64,000 nt of DNA from Thioalkalivibrio sp. ALJ24. Its GTDB lineage: Bacteria; Pseudomonadota; Gammaproteobacteria; Ectothiorhodospirales; Ectothiorhodospiraceae. The notes under the pieces are model-generated. The model did not search any database, was not told the DNA's origin, and saw only the letters and a list, made by a program, of their open reading frames with translations. The stretch lies in the NCBI RefSeq assembly GCF_000377785.1, contig NZ_KB898724.1, positions 248,001-312,000 of the forward strand, in the 5' to 3' direction. A program made the position numbers and the translations under genes. Each line of letters opens with the position of its first letter. Positions within the stretch are counted from its first letter, which is position 1. Shown here piece by piece: positions 1 to 8,668 of the stretch.

Positions 1-272
1 CCACCACCTACTTCCCGCTGCTGGTGCCGGAATGCCTGCTGGTGGAGCCGACCGAGAGCGAGTCCAAGGAGACCCTGGACGCCTTTGTCGAGGCGATGGC
101 CTGCATCCTGGCCGAATCGGCGGACGACATCGACACCATCAAGTCGTCGCCGCACAACCTGCCGAACCGCCGCTTCAACGAGGTGGCGGCGGCCAAGGCA
201 CTCGACCTGGTGTACCAGGAACCTGCGGACGACTCCGCCGACGCACAACCGCGCAGCGGTACCCACGGCTGA
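1..272 (+). CDS. gcvPB: Glycine dehydrogenase (decarboxylating) subunit 2, C-terminal end (partial)
   Basis: C-terminal part of the beta subunit of the P-protein of the glycine cleavage system, which decarboxylates glycine with pyridoxal phosphate and passes the aminomethyl group to lipoyl-GcvH. The frame is open from base 3 to a TGA at 270-272. The segment reading TTYFPLLVPECLLVEPTESE, followed by ESKETLD, is the conserved end of this family; the active-site lysine lies outside the window. A separate beta subunit implies a two-gene gcvPA/gcvPB form instead of one long gcvP. The last ~15 residues are a variable polar tail. A rho-independent terminator follows, so this is the last gene of its transcript. 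The lipB and lipA genes elsewhere in the window supply lipoate to the same system. Confidence 0.9.
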   Translation, partial: TTYFPLLVPECLLVEPTESESKETLDAFVEAMACILAESADDIDTIKSSPHNLPNRRFNEVAAAKALDLVYQEPADDSADAQPRSGTHG

Positions 273-303
273 CGCGCCCGGTTTCTGCGGTCGATGTCAC
301 GAG

Positions 304-333
304 AACGCCCCCGATCCGGGGGCGTTTCTGTTT
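304..333 (+). terminator. Rho-independent terminator after gcvPB
   Basis: Perfect 9-bp stem AACGCCCCC / GGGGGCGTT (304-312 and 318-326) with a 5-base loop, followed by a T-rich stretch (TTTCTGTTT). It lies 30 bases after the gcvPB stop. Confidence 0.85.
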
Positions 334-406
334 GCGCGCGTGTCGGTGCCTCAGTGCCATGCTAGGGTAAAAGACCGAGGAGACTGAGCAGGAAGGTACC
401 GATTCG

Positions 407-3310
407 GTGATCCCGCAAGCCGAAACCGTGACTCCGGAGCCGGACGCGTTCGCACGGGCAGCCGTGGGTCTGGTGGTGCTGGATGCGGCGGGTCGTATCG
501 ACCGTGCGAATCCTCGGTTTGCGGCCTGGCTGGGGCGTCCGGCCGGGGATCTGGTCGGATGCCCGCTGGGGGAACTCGTCCGGCCCGTGGAACGGGAACG
601 ACTGGAAGAGGCCCTGCGGGAGGTCCGGCACGATGGCGCAGCCGAAAGGGACCTGCAACTGCGCCTCGCCACCGAGGATGACGATGCCCTGGCCGTGCGG
701 GTAACCTTGACCCGCGGGGGACACGAGGGGGTGCTGGCCACCGTGCAGCGCACGGGCGAGCCGCCCCTTCCCGAGGACCCGCCCGCGGCCGGCGAGCATC
801 ATCCCACCGGTGTCCTTGAGGGCCGTCTGTTGCAGAGCCTGGAGGAAGGGGTGTTCGGGGTCGACCGCGGCGGCCGCTACACCTTTCTCAATCCGGCGGC
901 CTGTCGACTGCTGGGATTTGCCTCGGAGGCGCAGGTGCTGGGACGCGATTCCCACGCAACCTCGCATCATTCTCACCTCGACGGTTCTCCCTACCCCCAC
1001 GAGGAATGCCCGATCCATCGGGTATTGCGCAGCGGAGAACCGGTGGAGGCCTGGGAGGACACCTTCTGGCGCGCGGACGGGAGCCCGTTTCCGGTGCGGG
1101 TGTACGCGGCGCCACTGTGGGGCGTGCACGGTGCAATCGAAGGCGTCGTCGTCTCGTTCCAGGACGAAACCGTGCGCCAGGAGCGGGAGGGCCGTCTGGC
1201 CAAGGCGGCGCGCAACCTGCCCGGTGCGATCTTCCAGTACCGCCAGTATCCCGACGGCCACGCCGTCTTTCCGTACGCCAGCGACGGGGCGCAGCAGGTC
1301 TTCGGTGTGAGCGCGGAGCAGGTGATGCGCGACCCGGCGGTCGCGTTTTCCCGCGTGCACGACGACGACCTGGTGCAGGTGCAGGCCAGCATCGCGGCCT
1401 CGGTGCGCGAGATGCAGCCCTGGCACGTCCGCTTCCGCGTACGCCACCCGGCGAATGGCTGGATCTGGGTCGAGGGGCGCTCCACCCCCGAGGCCCTGAC
1501 GGACGGCAGCGTGCTGTGGCACGGGGTGATGATCGACATCAGCGAGAGGATGGCGGCGGAACAGGCCCTGCGCGAGCGCGAGCGGGAACTGTCCGAGGCG
1601 CAGGCCATGGCGCATGTGGGCAGCTGGGTGTGGGAGCTGGCGGAAGACCGGATGTACTGGTCGGACGAGGTGTACCGCATCCTGGGCCAGACCCGCGACG
1701 AGCAGGGGGCGAGCCTGCAGCGCTTCCTGGACGCGGTGCACCCGGACGATCGCGCGCGGGTGGATGCAGCAGTGCGGGCAGGTCTGGAAGGCGAACCCTA
1801 TGACCTCCACTTCCGCGTGCAGTGTCCGCACGGCGCCGAGCGACAGGTGCACCTGCGGGCTGCCGTGGAGCTGGACGAGCACGGTCGGCCGTCACGCCTG
1901 GTGGGGACCGGACAGGATCTGACCGAATGGTTCGAGCTGGAAGAGAACCAGCGCCGGTTGATCGACATCCTCGAAGGTACGCCGGACGTGGTCGCGATGC
2001 ATGACCCCGACGGCGCGATGCTGTTCATGAATGCGGCGGGCCGGCATCTGTTCGGGCTGCCGGAGGCGCCGGCGGAGCCGTGGTGCTCCGGGACGGGCTG
2101 GGATACCCGTGGGCTCCCCGGTGAGGAGGGGCTGGAGGCCACGGTCCATCGCTTCCAGCCGCCGTGGGCGGCGCGCAGGACCCTCGAGGAGGCGATGCCG
2201 GTGGCATTGCGGGACGGCGTGTGGGAGGGCGAGACCGCGGTGGTGGACCGAGACGGGCGCGAGGTGCCGGTGTCGCAGGTCATCGTCGTGCGGCGCGACG
2301 ACCGCGGAGAGGTAAGCCAGATTTCGACCATCATTCGGGACATTTCCGGGCGCAAGGCGATCGAGGATGCCCTGCGCGAGAGCGAGACCCGCTTCCTCCA
2401 GCTGGCCTCCAGCGTCGAGGAGGTGTTCTGGCTGCGCGAGGAGGACCGCCTGCTGTACGTGAACCCGGCTTTCGACGCCCTCTGGGGTCTCAGTCGGGAG
2501 CGGCTGTATGCTGAACCTGAAGCGCTGCTGGGCCCGGTGCATGCCGATGATCGGGCCCACGTCGCCGACGTGATCCGCACGCAAACCGGGCGACGGACGG
2601 GCGGAGAGGAGACCTTCCGGCTGCTGCGCCCCGACGGCGACGTTCGCTGGGTCCGTCTGCGCTGCTATCCGGTGGCCGATGTCGAGGGCAACGTGACGCG
2701 CAGCGCGGCGACCGCGGTGGATGTGACCGAACTCAAGCACACCCAGCAGCAGCTGGAACACGCGAACGCGGAACTCGAACGCCAGGCGTTCTTCGACCGG
2801 CTGACGGGGGCCGCCAACCGGCGCTATTTCGAGAGCCTGCTGGATCGCGAAGCCGAGCGAGCGGAGCGTTACGGGACACCGTTTGCGCTGGTGATGTTCG
2901 ACCTCGACCACTTCAAGCGGGTCAATGACACCTGGGGCCACGATACCGGCGACGTGGTGCTGCAGGAGGTCGCGCGGATCGCGGATGAGCGCCTGCGCGA
3001 GCCGGATGTGCTGGGGCGCTGGGGTGGCGAGGAATTCATGATCCTGCTGCCCGGGGATTCCGTGGCGCAGGCCGGAGTGGCGGCCGAGGCGGTGCGGGCG
3101 CGGGTCGCGGAACACGGGTTCCCGCAGGTCGGACAGGTCACCATCTCGCTCGGCGTGGCCGGCCACCGTCCGGGCGAACCCCGCAAGGAGCTGCTGCGCC
3201 GGGTGGACGAGGCGCTGTACCGCGCCAAGCGGGAGGGGCGCAACCGGGTGGTGATGGCCGGCGACGGGTTCGATACCGCCGACGGTTGTACGGGACACGG
3301 CGCCGAGTAA
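407..3310 (+). CDS. Multi-PAS sensor diguanylate cyclase (GGDEF)
   Basis: Predicted soluble enzyme of 967 residues that makes cyclic di-GMP from GTP in response to signals sensed by PAS domains. Six PAS-type modules can be followed, at roughly residues 12-115, 131-255, 267-385, 393-510, 515-650 and 660-780. Several end in PAC-like phrases such as GVMIDISERM and ISTIIRDISGRK. They lead into a GGDEF domain (about 795-955) with the active-site sequence GGEEF at 873-877. The product-inhibition site RxxD is present as REPD, exactly five residues before GGEEF, so the enzyme is probably both active and feedback-inhibited. There is no EAL domain and no membrane segment. The start is GTG at 407, behind a purine-rich AGGAAGG. 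It stands alone between the gcvPB terminator and convergent znuA. The ligands are unknown; redox or oxygen sensing is only a guess from PAS content. Confidence 0.88.
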   Translation: MIPQAETVTPEPDAFARAAVGLVVLDAAGRIDRANPRFAAWLGRPAGDLVGCPLGELVRPVERERLEEALREVRHDGAAERDLQLRLATEDDDALAVRVTLTRGGHEGVLATVQRTGEPPLPEDPPAAGEHHPTGVLEGRLLQSLEEGVFGVDRGGRYTFLNPAACRLLGFASEAQVLGRDSHATSHHSHLDGSPYPHEECPIHRVLRSGEPVEAWEDTFWRADGSPFPVRVYAAPLWGVHGAIEGVVVSFQDETVRQEREGRLAKAARNLPGAIFQYRQYPDGHAVFPYASDGAQQVFGVSAEQVMRDPAVAFSRVHDDDLVQVQASIAASVREMQPWHVRFRVRHPANGWIWVEGRSTPEALTDGSVLWHGVMIDISERMAAEQALRERERELSEAQAMAHVGSWVWELAEDRMYWSDEVYRILGQTRDEQGASLQRFLDAVHPDDRARVDAAVRAGLEGEPYDLHFRVQCPHGAERQVHLRAAVELDEHGRPSRLVGTGQDLTEWFELEENQRRLIDILEGTPDVVAMHDPDGAMLFMNAAGRHLFGLPEAPAEPWCSGTGWDTRGLPGEEGLEATVHRFQPPWAARRTLEEAMPVALRDGVWEGETAVVDRDGREVPVSQVIVVRRDDRGEVSQISTIIRDISGRKAIEDALRESETRFLQLASSVEEVFWLREEDRLLYVNPAFDALWGLSRERLYAEPEALLGPVHADDRAHVADVIRTQTGRRTGGEETFRLLRPDGDVRWVRLRCYPVADVEGNVTRSAATAVDVTELKHTQQQLEHANAELERQAFFDRLTGAANRRYFESLLDREAERAERYGTPFALVMFDLDHFKRVNDTWGHDTGDVVLQEVARIADERLREPDVLGRWGGEEFMILLPGDSVAQAGVAAEAVRARVAEHGFPQVGQVTISLGVAGHRPGEPRKELLRRVDEALYRAKREGRNRVVMAGDGFDTADGCTGHGAE

Positions 3311-3347
3311 CGAGCCTGCCTGCGCGCGGGCGCCTTGCGACGCGGGT

Positions 3348-4388
3348 TTATTCGCGCTTCATGCAGTCCAGGAAGCCGTCCGCCAGATCCTCCATCAGTT
3401 CGAACCAGGCCTCCGGGCCGGGCCGGATGTCCACGCCGACCGGGTCCAGTTGCCCCAGGCGCGTCGCGTGACCTTCCACGATGGTCTCGGCCAGCGCCGG
3501 GCGGAACTGCGGCTCGGTGAACAGGCAGGTGACATCGTCCCCGGACAGGCGGTCGCGCAGTTCGCTGATGCGCCGCGCCCCCGGACTGCGGGACGGGTCG
3601 ATGGTGATGGAGCCGGCCGCGTTCAGGCCGTAATGCGCCTCGAAATACTGGTAGGCGTCGTGGAACACCACGAAGGGCTCGTCACCGACCGGCTCCAGGC
3701 GCTCCTTCAGTTCGGTATCGAGCGCGTCGATGCGTTCCAGCATGCGGTCGCGGTTGTCTTCCAGAGCGCCGGCCTTGTCGGGGAAATTCTCGCTGAGTCG
3801 GTCGGCAAGCTGCGTCACGATCGCCCGGGCGTTGTCGGGTGACAGCCAGATGTGGGCGTCCTGGTGGCCATGTGCGTGATCATGCCCATGGTCGTGGTCA
3901 TGTCCGTGGTCGTGGTCATAGTCATGGTCATGCCCGTGATCATGGTCATCGCCAGGCCCTTCTTCGTGGGTCTCGTCATGCGCCGCATCATGGTCGTGAT
4001 CGTGGTCATGCGGTTCCCAGACCCCGCCCGAGCGCGTGGGCAGCAGATCGAGCTCCATGTCCTCCATCAGGGTGACGACCGTGGTACCTTCTCCCCGATT
4101 GCGCAGGGGTGATTCGAGGAAGGTTTCCAGATCCGGGCCGACCCAGACCACCACGTCGGCGTTCTGCAGGCGCCGGGCCTCGGACGGGCGCATGGAGTAG
4201 CCATGCGGGGAGGCATCGGGCGGGAGCAGGACATCGGCCTCCATCACGTCGTCGACCAGTCCCGCGACCAGTCCGTGGATCGGGAGGATGCTGGTAACGA
4301 CCCGCGGACCGTCCGCCTGTGCCGGGGCGGCCAGTGTGGCGCTGGCGAGCAGGGTGCCGGCGAGCAGGGGGAAACGTTGGCGCATCAT
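3348..4388 (-). CDS. znuA: Periplasmic zinc-binding protein of the ZnuABC importer
   Basis: High-affinity zinc receptor that hands Zn2+ to the ZnuB permease. The 346 residues start at MMRQRF (4388; 4385 also possible) with a signal peptide ending near APAQA. Residues about 127-176 form a very long loop of alternating His and Asp, typical of zinc-specific cluster A-I proteins and thought to collect or sense metal. Ligand positions match the family: His in DASPHGYS, in DAHIWLSP and in VFHDAYQYF. Cys in DVTCLFTEPQFRP and the C-terminal GFLDCMKRE match the ZnuA disulfide. It is transcribed away from znuCB, with a Zur-like site in the short gap. A longer open frame reaches back through znuC on the other strand, but it has no family similarity there. 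Confidence 0.93.
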   Translation of the reverse strand: MMRQRFPLLAGTLLASATLAAPAQADGPRVVTSILPIHGLVAGLVDDVMEADVLLPPDASPHGYSMRPSEARRLQNADVVVWVGPDLETFLESPLRNRGEGTTVVTLMEDMELDLLPTRSGGVWEPHDHDHDHDAAHDETHEEGPGDDHDHGHDHDYDHDHGHDHDHGHDHAHGHQDAHIWLSPDNARAIVTQLADRLSENFPDKAGALEDNRDRMLERIDALDTELKERLEPVGDEPFVVFHDAYQYFEAHYGLNAAGSITIDPSRSPGARRISELRDRLSGDDVTCLFTEPQFRPALAETIVEGHATRLGQLDPVGVDIRPGPEAWFELMEDLADGFLDCMKRE

Positions 4389-4414
4389 GACCGGGGCTCC
4401 GTCTGGGATCTGGA

Positions 4415-4429
4415 TGTTATACAATACCA
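4415..4429. promoter_or_regulatory. Zur-like operator between znuA and znuC
   Basis: The 15-mer TGTTATACAATACCA resembles the gammaproteobacterial Zur consensus (TGTTATA..TATAACA); five of seven symmetric positions pair. It is an AT-rich island in GC-rich DNA, 27 bases from the znuA start and 3 bases before the annotated znuC ATG. Binding by Zur with zinc would repress both transcripts. The zur gene is not in the window. Confidence 0.65.
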
Positions 4430-4431
4430 CC

Positions 4432-5304
4432 ATGTTTGCGAACGTCCACAACTGGTTGCGCGGCGAGCGTGCAGGCCGCCACCCCCGGCCACGCCCGGCG
4501 CGCGGTTCCGGGCCGCTGGTAGGGGCCCGCGAGGTGACGGTGCAGCGGGGCGGGCGGACGATCCTCGACCGCGTGTCGATGGCCGTGCACCCGGGCGAGG
4601 CGGCGATGATCATCGGGCCCAACGGGGCGGGCAAGACCAGTCTGCTGCGCGTGCTGATGGGGCTGTGGCAGCCGGATGGCGGTCGGGTCGAACGCGCCCC
4701 GGATCTGCGGGTCGGGTACATGCCCCAGCGGCTGCAGATCGAACCGGTGCTGCCGCTGTCGGTCAATCGCTTCCTGCGCATGCGCCAGCGACTGCCGCGG
4801 CGTGAACTGCTGGCCAAGCTGGAACGGGTGGGGGTCGGACACCTGATCGATTCGCCGATCCAGTCCCTGTCCGGCGGCGAGACCCAGCGGGTGCTGCTGG
4901 CGCGGGCATTGCTGGGCGAGCCCGATCTGCTGGTGCTGGACGAACCGGCCCAGGGGGTCGACGTGGTCGGGCAGGGCGACGTGTTCGCGATGCTGGACGA
5001 CATTCGTCGCGAAACCGGCTGCGGGGTGCTGATCGTCTCGCACGACCTGCATTTCGTGATGGCCGGTGCCGAGACGGTGATCTGCCTGAACCAGCATGTC
5101 TGCTGCACCGGAAACCCCGAGGAGGTCTCGCGTCATCCGGAATACCGGCGCCTGTTCCCCAGCGTGGACCTGCGGGGCCTGGCGGTCTACACCCATGATC
5201 ACAACCACGTGCACGGCCTGCACGGCGAGGTGCGCCCGCTGGATGGAGAGGGCACGGACGCCTCCTGCGACGATCCGCAACATGGTCCGGGGTGCCGCCA
5301 CTGA
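4432..5304 (+). CDS. znuC: Zinc ABC transporter ATP-binding protein
   Basis: ATPase subunit driving zinc import through ZnuB. The 290 residues carry Walker A (GPNGAGKTS), signature LSGGETQRVLLARAL, Walker B (LLVLDEPAQGVD) and the switch histidine (IVSHDLHFV), in the order expected for a short-chain ABC ATPase. The C-terminal tail has several His and Cys (YTHDHNHVHGLHGE, then GPGCRH), as in other ZnuC proteins, and may touch zinc. The start is uncertain. The ATG at 4432 has no ribosome-binding site because the Zur-like box is directly upstream, and family members usually begin near the segment GPLVGAREVTV about 30 residues later. The transcript may be leaderless, or a downstream non-ATG start may be used. 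It is coupled to znuB by a TGATG overlap. Confidence 0.92.
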   Translation: MFANVHNWLRGERAGRHPRPRPARGSGPLVGAREVTVQRGGRTILDRVSMAVHPGEAAMIIGPNGAGKTSLLRVLMGLWQPDGGRVERAPDLRVGYMPQRLQIEPVLPLSVNRFLRMRQRLPRRELLAKLERVGVGHLIDSPIQSLSGGETQRVLLARALLGEPDLLVLDEPAQGVDVVGQGDVFAMLDDIRRETGCGVLIVSHDLHFVMAGAETVICLNQHVCCTGNPEEVSRHPEYRRLFPSVDLRGLAVYTHDHNHVHGLHGEVRPLDGEGTDASCDDPQHGPGCRH

Positions 5305-6128
5305 TGGACATCGCCGGCTGGCTGGACGACTTCCTGGTGCGGGCCGTGCTCGCGGGGCTGATGGTGGCCGCCGTGGCCGGGCCGCTGGGGGCCTTCGTGG
5401 TGTGGCGGCGCATGGCCTATTTCGGCGACACGGTGTCGCACTCGGCACTGCTGGGGGTGGCCCTGGGTTTCCTGCTGGGGCTCAATCTCAACCTGATGGT
5501 GACGCTGGTCTGCATCGCCATCGCGGTGCTCCTGGTGATCCTGCAGCGCTATCAGGAGCTGGGCTCGGACACCCTGCTGGGGATCCTCGCGCACAGCGCG
5601 CTGTCGCTGGGGATCGTGGCCGTGGCCTTCGTCGAGGGGCTGCGGGTGGACCTGATGGCCTATCTGTTCGGCGACATCCTCGCGGTGGGGCGCGACGACC
5701 TGCTGGCGATCGCCATTGGCGGGCTGATCGCGCTGGTGCTGCTGATCGCGCTGTGGCGGCCTCTGCTGGCGCTGACCGTGCACGAGGAACTGGCGCGGGT
5801 GGAGGGCGTGCGGGCCCTGCCGGTGCGCCTGGGCATGATGCTGCTGATCGCGCTGGTGATCGCGGCGGCGATGCAGGTGGTGGGCGTGCTGCTGATCACG
5901 GCGCTGATGATCATCCCGGCGGCCACTTCACGACGCTTCGCCCGCACCCCCGAGCAGATGGCGATCCTCGCCGGGGTCCTGGGCATGCTCGCGGTGGGCG
6001 CCGGGATCGCGGGGTCGTTCCACTGGGATACCCCCACCGGGCCGAGCATCGTGGTCGCGGCCCTGCTGGGGTTCATCCTGGTGCAGCTGCTGCCCGCGCG
6101 GCTGCTGCCGCGCTTCGGCACGCGCTGA
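5304..6128 (+). CDS. znuB: Zinc ABC transporter permease
   Basis: Inner-membrane channel subunit of the ZnuABC zinc importer, 274 residues with about eight hydrophobic helices. The opening FVVWRRMAYFGDTVSHSALL is the signature of the ABC-3 (ZnuB/MntB) permease family. The ATG at 5304 overlaps the znuC TGA by one base, giving translational coupling; a GTG at 5292 in the same frame is less likely. It converges on folA with only 6 bases between the stops, so transcription from the two sides must end within the neighbouring genes. Confidence 0.93.
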   Translation: MDIAGWLDDFLVRAVLAGLMVAAVAGPLGAFVVWRRMAYFGDTVSHSALLGVALGFLLGLNLNLMVTLVCIAIAVLLVILQRYQELGSDTLLGILAHSALSLGIVAVAFVEGLRVDLMAYLFGDILAVGRDDLLAIAIGGLIALVLLIALWRPLLALTVHEELARVEGVRALPVRLGMMLLIALVIAAAMQVVGVLLITALMIIPAATSRRFARTPEQMAILAGVLGMLAVGAGIAGSFHWDTPTGPSIVVAALLGFILVQLLPARLLPRFGTR

Positions 6129-6134
6129 TCCGGC

Positions 6135-6641
6135 TCAGCGCCGCTCCAGACGCTCGAAGGTGAACGCGCAGGCGTGGTGCTCGTCGGCCGGGTGGTATTC
6201 CGACTCGGTCAGCGTCCATTCCGCGGGATCGATGGCGGGGAAATACGTATCGCCGGGATGGCGTTCGTGCACCCGGGTCAGGTGCAGGACCCGGGTGCGC
6301 GGCAGGGCCTCGGCGAACAGCCCGGCACCGCCGATGACGAACGCCGGCCCCGAATCGATATTCGCCAGCGCTTTGTCCAGGTCGGGAAAGACCTCGACGC
6401 CCTCGGGTTGCTGCCAGTCGGTCTGTCGGGACAGGACCAGGTTGCGGCGCCTCGGCAGCGGTCGGCCGATGGATTCGAACGTGCGCCGGCCCATGATCAC
6501 CGGATGGCCGGCGGTCACCCGCTTGAAGTGCCGCAGGTCGTCCGGCAGCCGCCACGGCAGGTCGTTGTCGCGCCCGATCACGTGATCCGGGTCCAGCGCC
6601 ACGATGATATGGATCTCGGGTCCCCGGGCCTCAGGCTGCAT
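6135..6641 (-). CDS. folA: Dihydrofolate reductase
   Basis: NADPH-dependent reduction of dihydrofolate to tetrahydrofolate. The 168-residue length is normal for the chromosomal enzyme. Family landmarks are IIVALDPDHVIGRDNDLPWR, the acidic-site region LPDDLRHFK, GHPVIMGRRTFESIGRPLP and FVIGGAGLFAEAL. The start is the ATG at 6641, which lies inside the last codons of the HicB-like gene (11-base overlap); the frame is open further upstream, but the extra sequence is unlike DHFR. It is the last gene of the minus-strand unit lgt-thyA-hicB-folA. ThyA produces dihydrofolate and FolA recycles it, so the pairing is functional. Confidence 0.95.
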   Translation of the reverse strand: MQPEARGPEIHIIVALDPDHVIGRDNDLPWRLPDDLRHFKRVTAGHPVIMGRRTFESIGRPLPRRRNLVLSRQTDWQQPEGVEVFPDLDKALANIDSGPAFVIGGAGLFAEALPRTRVLHLTRVHERHPGDTYFPAIDPAEWTLTESEYHPADEHHACAFTFERLERR

Positions 6642-6849
6642 CGATTCGCACGGTTTCGCTGGAATGGTGCGGTTCGGGAATCGGCTCGCCTTCGTCGTGC
6701 AGGGCTTCCAGGTGCATGGTGATCGCCTCGCGAATCGCGGCCATGACTTCCTCGCGGCTGTCACCGGTCGCGATGCAGCCGGGAAGATCCGGCACATAGG
6801 CTCCCCAGCCGCCGTCGCCCTGCTGGATAATGACCGTGTATTGTTTCAT
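6631..6849 (-). CDS. Solitary HicB-like protein
   Basis: A 72-residue protein of the HicB antitoxin/UPF0150 type, with the core VIIQQGDGGWGAYVPDLPGC followed by IATGDSREEV and a helix EVMAAIREAITMHLEAL. This is the RNase H-like fold of HicB without the usual C-terminal DNA-binding domain. No HicA toxin reading frame is next to it: the 42 bases to thyA hold no gene, and folA overlaps its end. It may be an orphan antitoxin or an unrelated small regulator using the same fold. It sits between thyA and folA and overlaps folA by 11 bases, so it is co-translated with the folate genes. Confidence 0.85.
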   Translation of the reverse strand: MKQYTVIIQQGDGGWGAYVPDLPGCIATGDSREEVMAAIREAITMHLEALHDEGEPIPEPHHSSETVRIDAA

Positions 6850-6891
6850 GGTCGCCTCCCGGTCCTCAGAACCAATCTAGCGCATGGCTGG

Positions 6892-7725
6892 CTAGATGGC
6901 GATGGGGGCGCGGATGGCGGGGTGGGACTGGTAGTCGCGGACCTCGATGTCGTCGAAGCGGAACGCGAACAGGTCGCGCACCTCCGGGTTGAGGTGCAGG
7001 GTCGGCAGCGGCAGCGGGTCGCGCTCCAGCAGGGTGTCGACCTGCTCGGCGTGGTTGGCGTAGAGGTGCGCATCGCCCAGGGTATGGACGAATTCGCCCG
7101 GCTCCAGGTCGACCACCTGCGCGATCATGTGGGTCAGCAGGGCATAGCTGGCGATGTTGAAGGGCACGCCGAGGAACACGTCGGCACTGCGCTGGTAGAG
7201 CTGGCAGGACAGCCGGCCGTCGGCCACGTAGAACTGGAACAGGGCGTGGCAGGGGGCGAGGGCCATGCGGCCCTCGGCCGCGTTCTCCTGCGGGGCGCGG
7301 GTCTCGTCCGGCAGTTCGGCGACGTTCCACGCGGATATCACGTGGCGCCGGGAGTGCGGCCGGGTGCGGAGGTTGTCCAGCAGCTCCGTCAGCTGATCGT
7401 GGGTGCCTCCGTCGGGCAGCGGCCAGGAACGCCACTGGGCGCCGTAGATCGGGCCCAGTTCACCGCCCTCGGTGGCCCATTCATCCCAGATGGTTACCTT
7501 GTTGTCGCGCAGGTAGCCCACGTTGGTGTCCCCCGCGAGGAACCACAGCAGCTCGTGGATGACCGAGCGCAGATGGGTCTTCTTGGTGGTGACCAGGGGG
7601 AAGCCCTGCGCCAGGTCGAAGCGCATCTGGTAGCCGAACACCGAGCGCGTCCCGGTGCCGGTGCGGTCCGGGCGGTCGCTGCCGTGGTCGCGGATGTGGC
7701 GGACGAGGTCCAGATATTGCCGCAT
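6892..7725 (-). CDS. thyA: Thymidylate synthase
   Basis: Methylates dUMP to dTMP with 5,10-methylene-tetrahydrofolate, giving dihydrofolate for FolA downstream. The 277 residues begin [15 protein letters not shown] and hold the catalytic cysteine at about 159 in [13 protein letters not shown]. Other conserved blocks are [42 protein letters not shown] and HLYANHAEQ. Relative to the E. coli enzyme there is a short extra stretch before the catalytic cysteine. The gene follows lgt after a 9-base gap, as in many Gammaproteobacteria. Confidence 0.97.
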   Translation of the reverse strand: MRQYLDLVRHIRDHGSDRPDRTGTGTRSVFGYQMRFDLAQGFPLVTTKKTHLRSVIHELLWFLAGDTNVGYLRDNKVTIWDEWATEGGELGPIYGAQWRSWPLPDGGTHDQLTELLDNLRTRPHSRRHVISAWNVAELPDETRAPQENAAEGRMALAPCHALFQFYVADGRLSCQLYQRSADVFLGVPFNIASYALLTHMIAQVVDLEPGEFVHTLGDAHLYANHAEQVDTLLERDPLPLPTLHLNPEVRDLFAFRFDDIEVRDYQSHPAIRAPIAI

Positions 7726-7734
7726 GGTGCGTCC

Positions 7735-8553
7735 TCAGGGCTTGCCGGAGGTGTCCGGGCGGGGTTCGGGCAGGGGGTTGCGGCGCGACCATACGATCAG
7801 GCCGAGGCCGAACAGGATCACCGGCAGTGACAGGACCTGGCCCATGGTGACCCAGCCGAAGGCGAGATAGCCGATGTGCGCGTCCGGTTCGCGCACGAAT
7901 TCCACCACGAAGCGGAACGCGCCGTACAGAGTCAGGAACAGGCCCGAGATCAAACCGGTCCGCCGCGGCTGGCGCGACACCAGCCACAGCACCACGAACA
8001 GGATCACGCCTTCGAGAAAGGCCTGGTAGAGCTGCGAGGGATGACGGGGCACGTAGTCGGCCGCGGGGAAGACCATCGCCCACGGCAGGTCGGTGGGCTT
8101 GCCCCACAGCTCGCCGTTGATCCAGTTGCCTACGCGGCCGGCACCCAGCCCAATGGGGATCAGCGGGGCGACGAAATCGGTCAGGCGGAAGAACGGCTGG
8201 TGCAGATGTCGGGCGTACAGCCAGGCGGTGACCAGCACGCCGATCAGCCCGCCGTGGAAGGACATCCCGCCCTCCCACAGCCGGATCAGGCTGACCGGAT
8301 CGGCCAGCACGCCGTCGAGGTTGTAGAACAGCGCATAACCCAGGCGGCCGCCGATGATCACGCCGATCGCGCCCCAGAACAGCAGGTCGCCGACCTGGCG
8401 CGGCTCCAGCGGATCCCAGTCACGCGAGCGCGCGCGCCAGACCCCCAGCCCCCAGAAGGCCAGGAATCCGATGACGTACATCAGCCCGTACCAGTGGATG
8501 CTGATCGGGCCCAGGGAGAACGCGACCGGATCGATAAACGGGTGAGTGGGCAT
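7735..8553 (-). CDS. lgt: Phosphatidylglycerol-prolipoprotein diacylglyceryl transferase
   Basis: Inner-membrane enzyme that moves diacylglyceryl from phosphatidylglycerol to the lipobox cysteine of prolipoproteins, the first step of lipoprotein maturation. The 272 residues have about seven membrane segments. They carry the family motifs [37 protein letters not shown] and [13 protein letters not shown]. The start was placed at MPTHPFIDP (8553) by family comparison; a start ten residues earlier is possible. First gene of the lgt-thyA-hicB-folA unit, divergent from the YyaL-type gene. RlpA in this window is one likely substrate. Confidence 0.95.
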   Translation of the reverse strand: MPTHPFIDPVAFSLGPISIHWYGLMYVIGFLAFWGLGVWRARSRDWDPLEPRQVGDLLFWGAIGVIIGGRLGYALFYNLDGVLADPVSLIRLWEGGMSFHGGLIGVLVTAWLYARHLHQPFFRLTDFVAPLIPIGLGAGRVGNWINGELWGKPTDLPWAMVFPAADYVPRHPSQLYQAFLEGVILFVVLWLVSRQPRRTGLISGLFLTLYGAFRFVVEFVREPDAHIGYLAFGWVTMGQVLSLPVILFGLGLIVWSRRNPLPEPRPDTSGKP

Positions 8554-8668
8554 GGGCGCTTGCGATGGCCGAAAGAGCCGCACATCCTACCGGTCCTGCA
8601 GGGCATTCGCACGCATCGGGACCGTCTCCGTCCCGGCTTTCGCCACCCATCTTTCCAGGGAGGTCGCC

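Noticed and set aside
362-1882. 506-residue open frame on the minus strand
   Set aside because: It lies wholly within the PAS-GGDEF gene on the opposite strand and shows no family similarity; long antisense frames are common in GC-rich DNA.
3863-4012. CRISPR-like or minisatellite array in znuA
   Set aside because: The repeats are codons for His and Asp in a coding loop; there are no uniform repeats with unique spacers.
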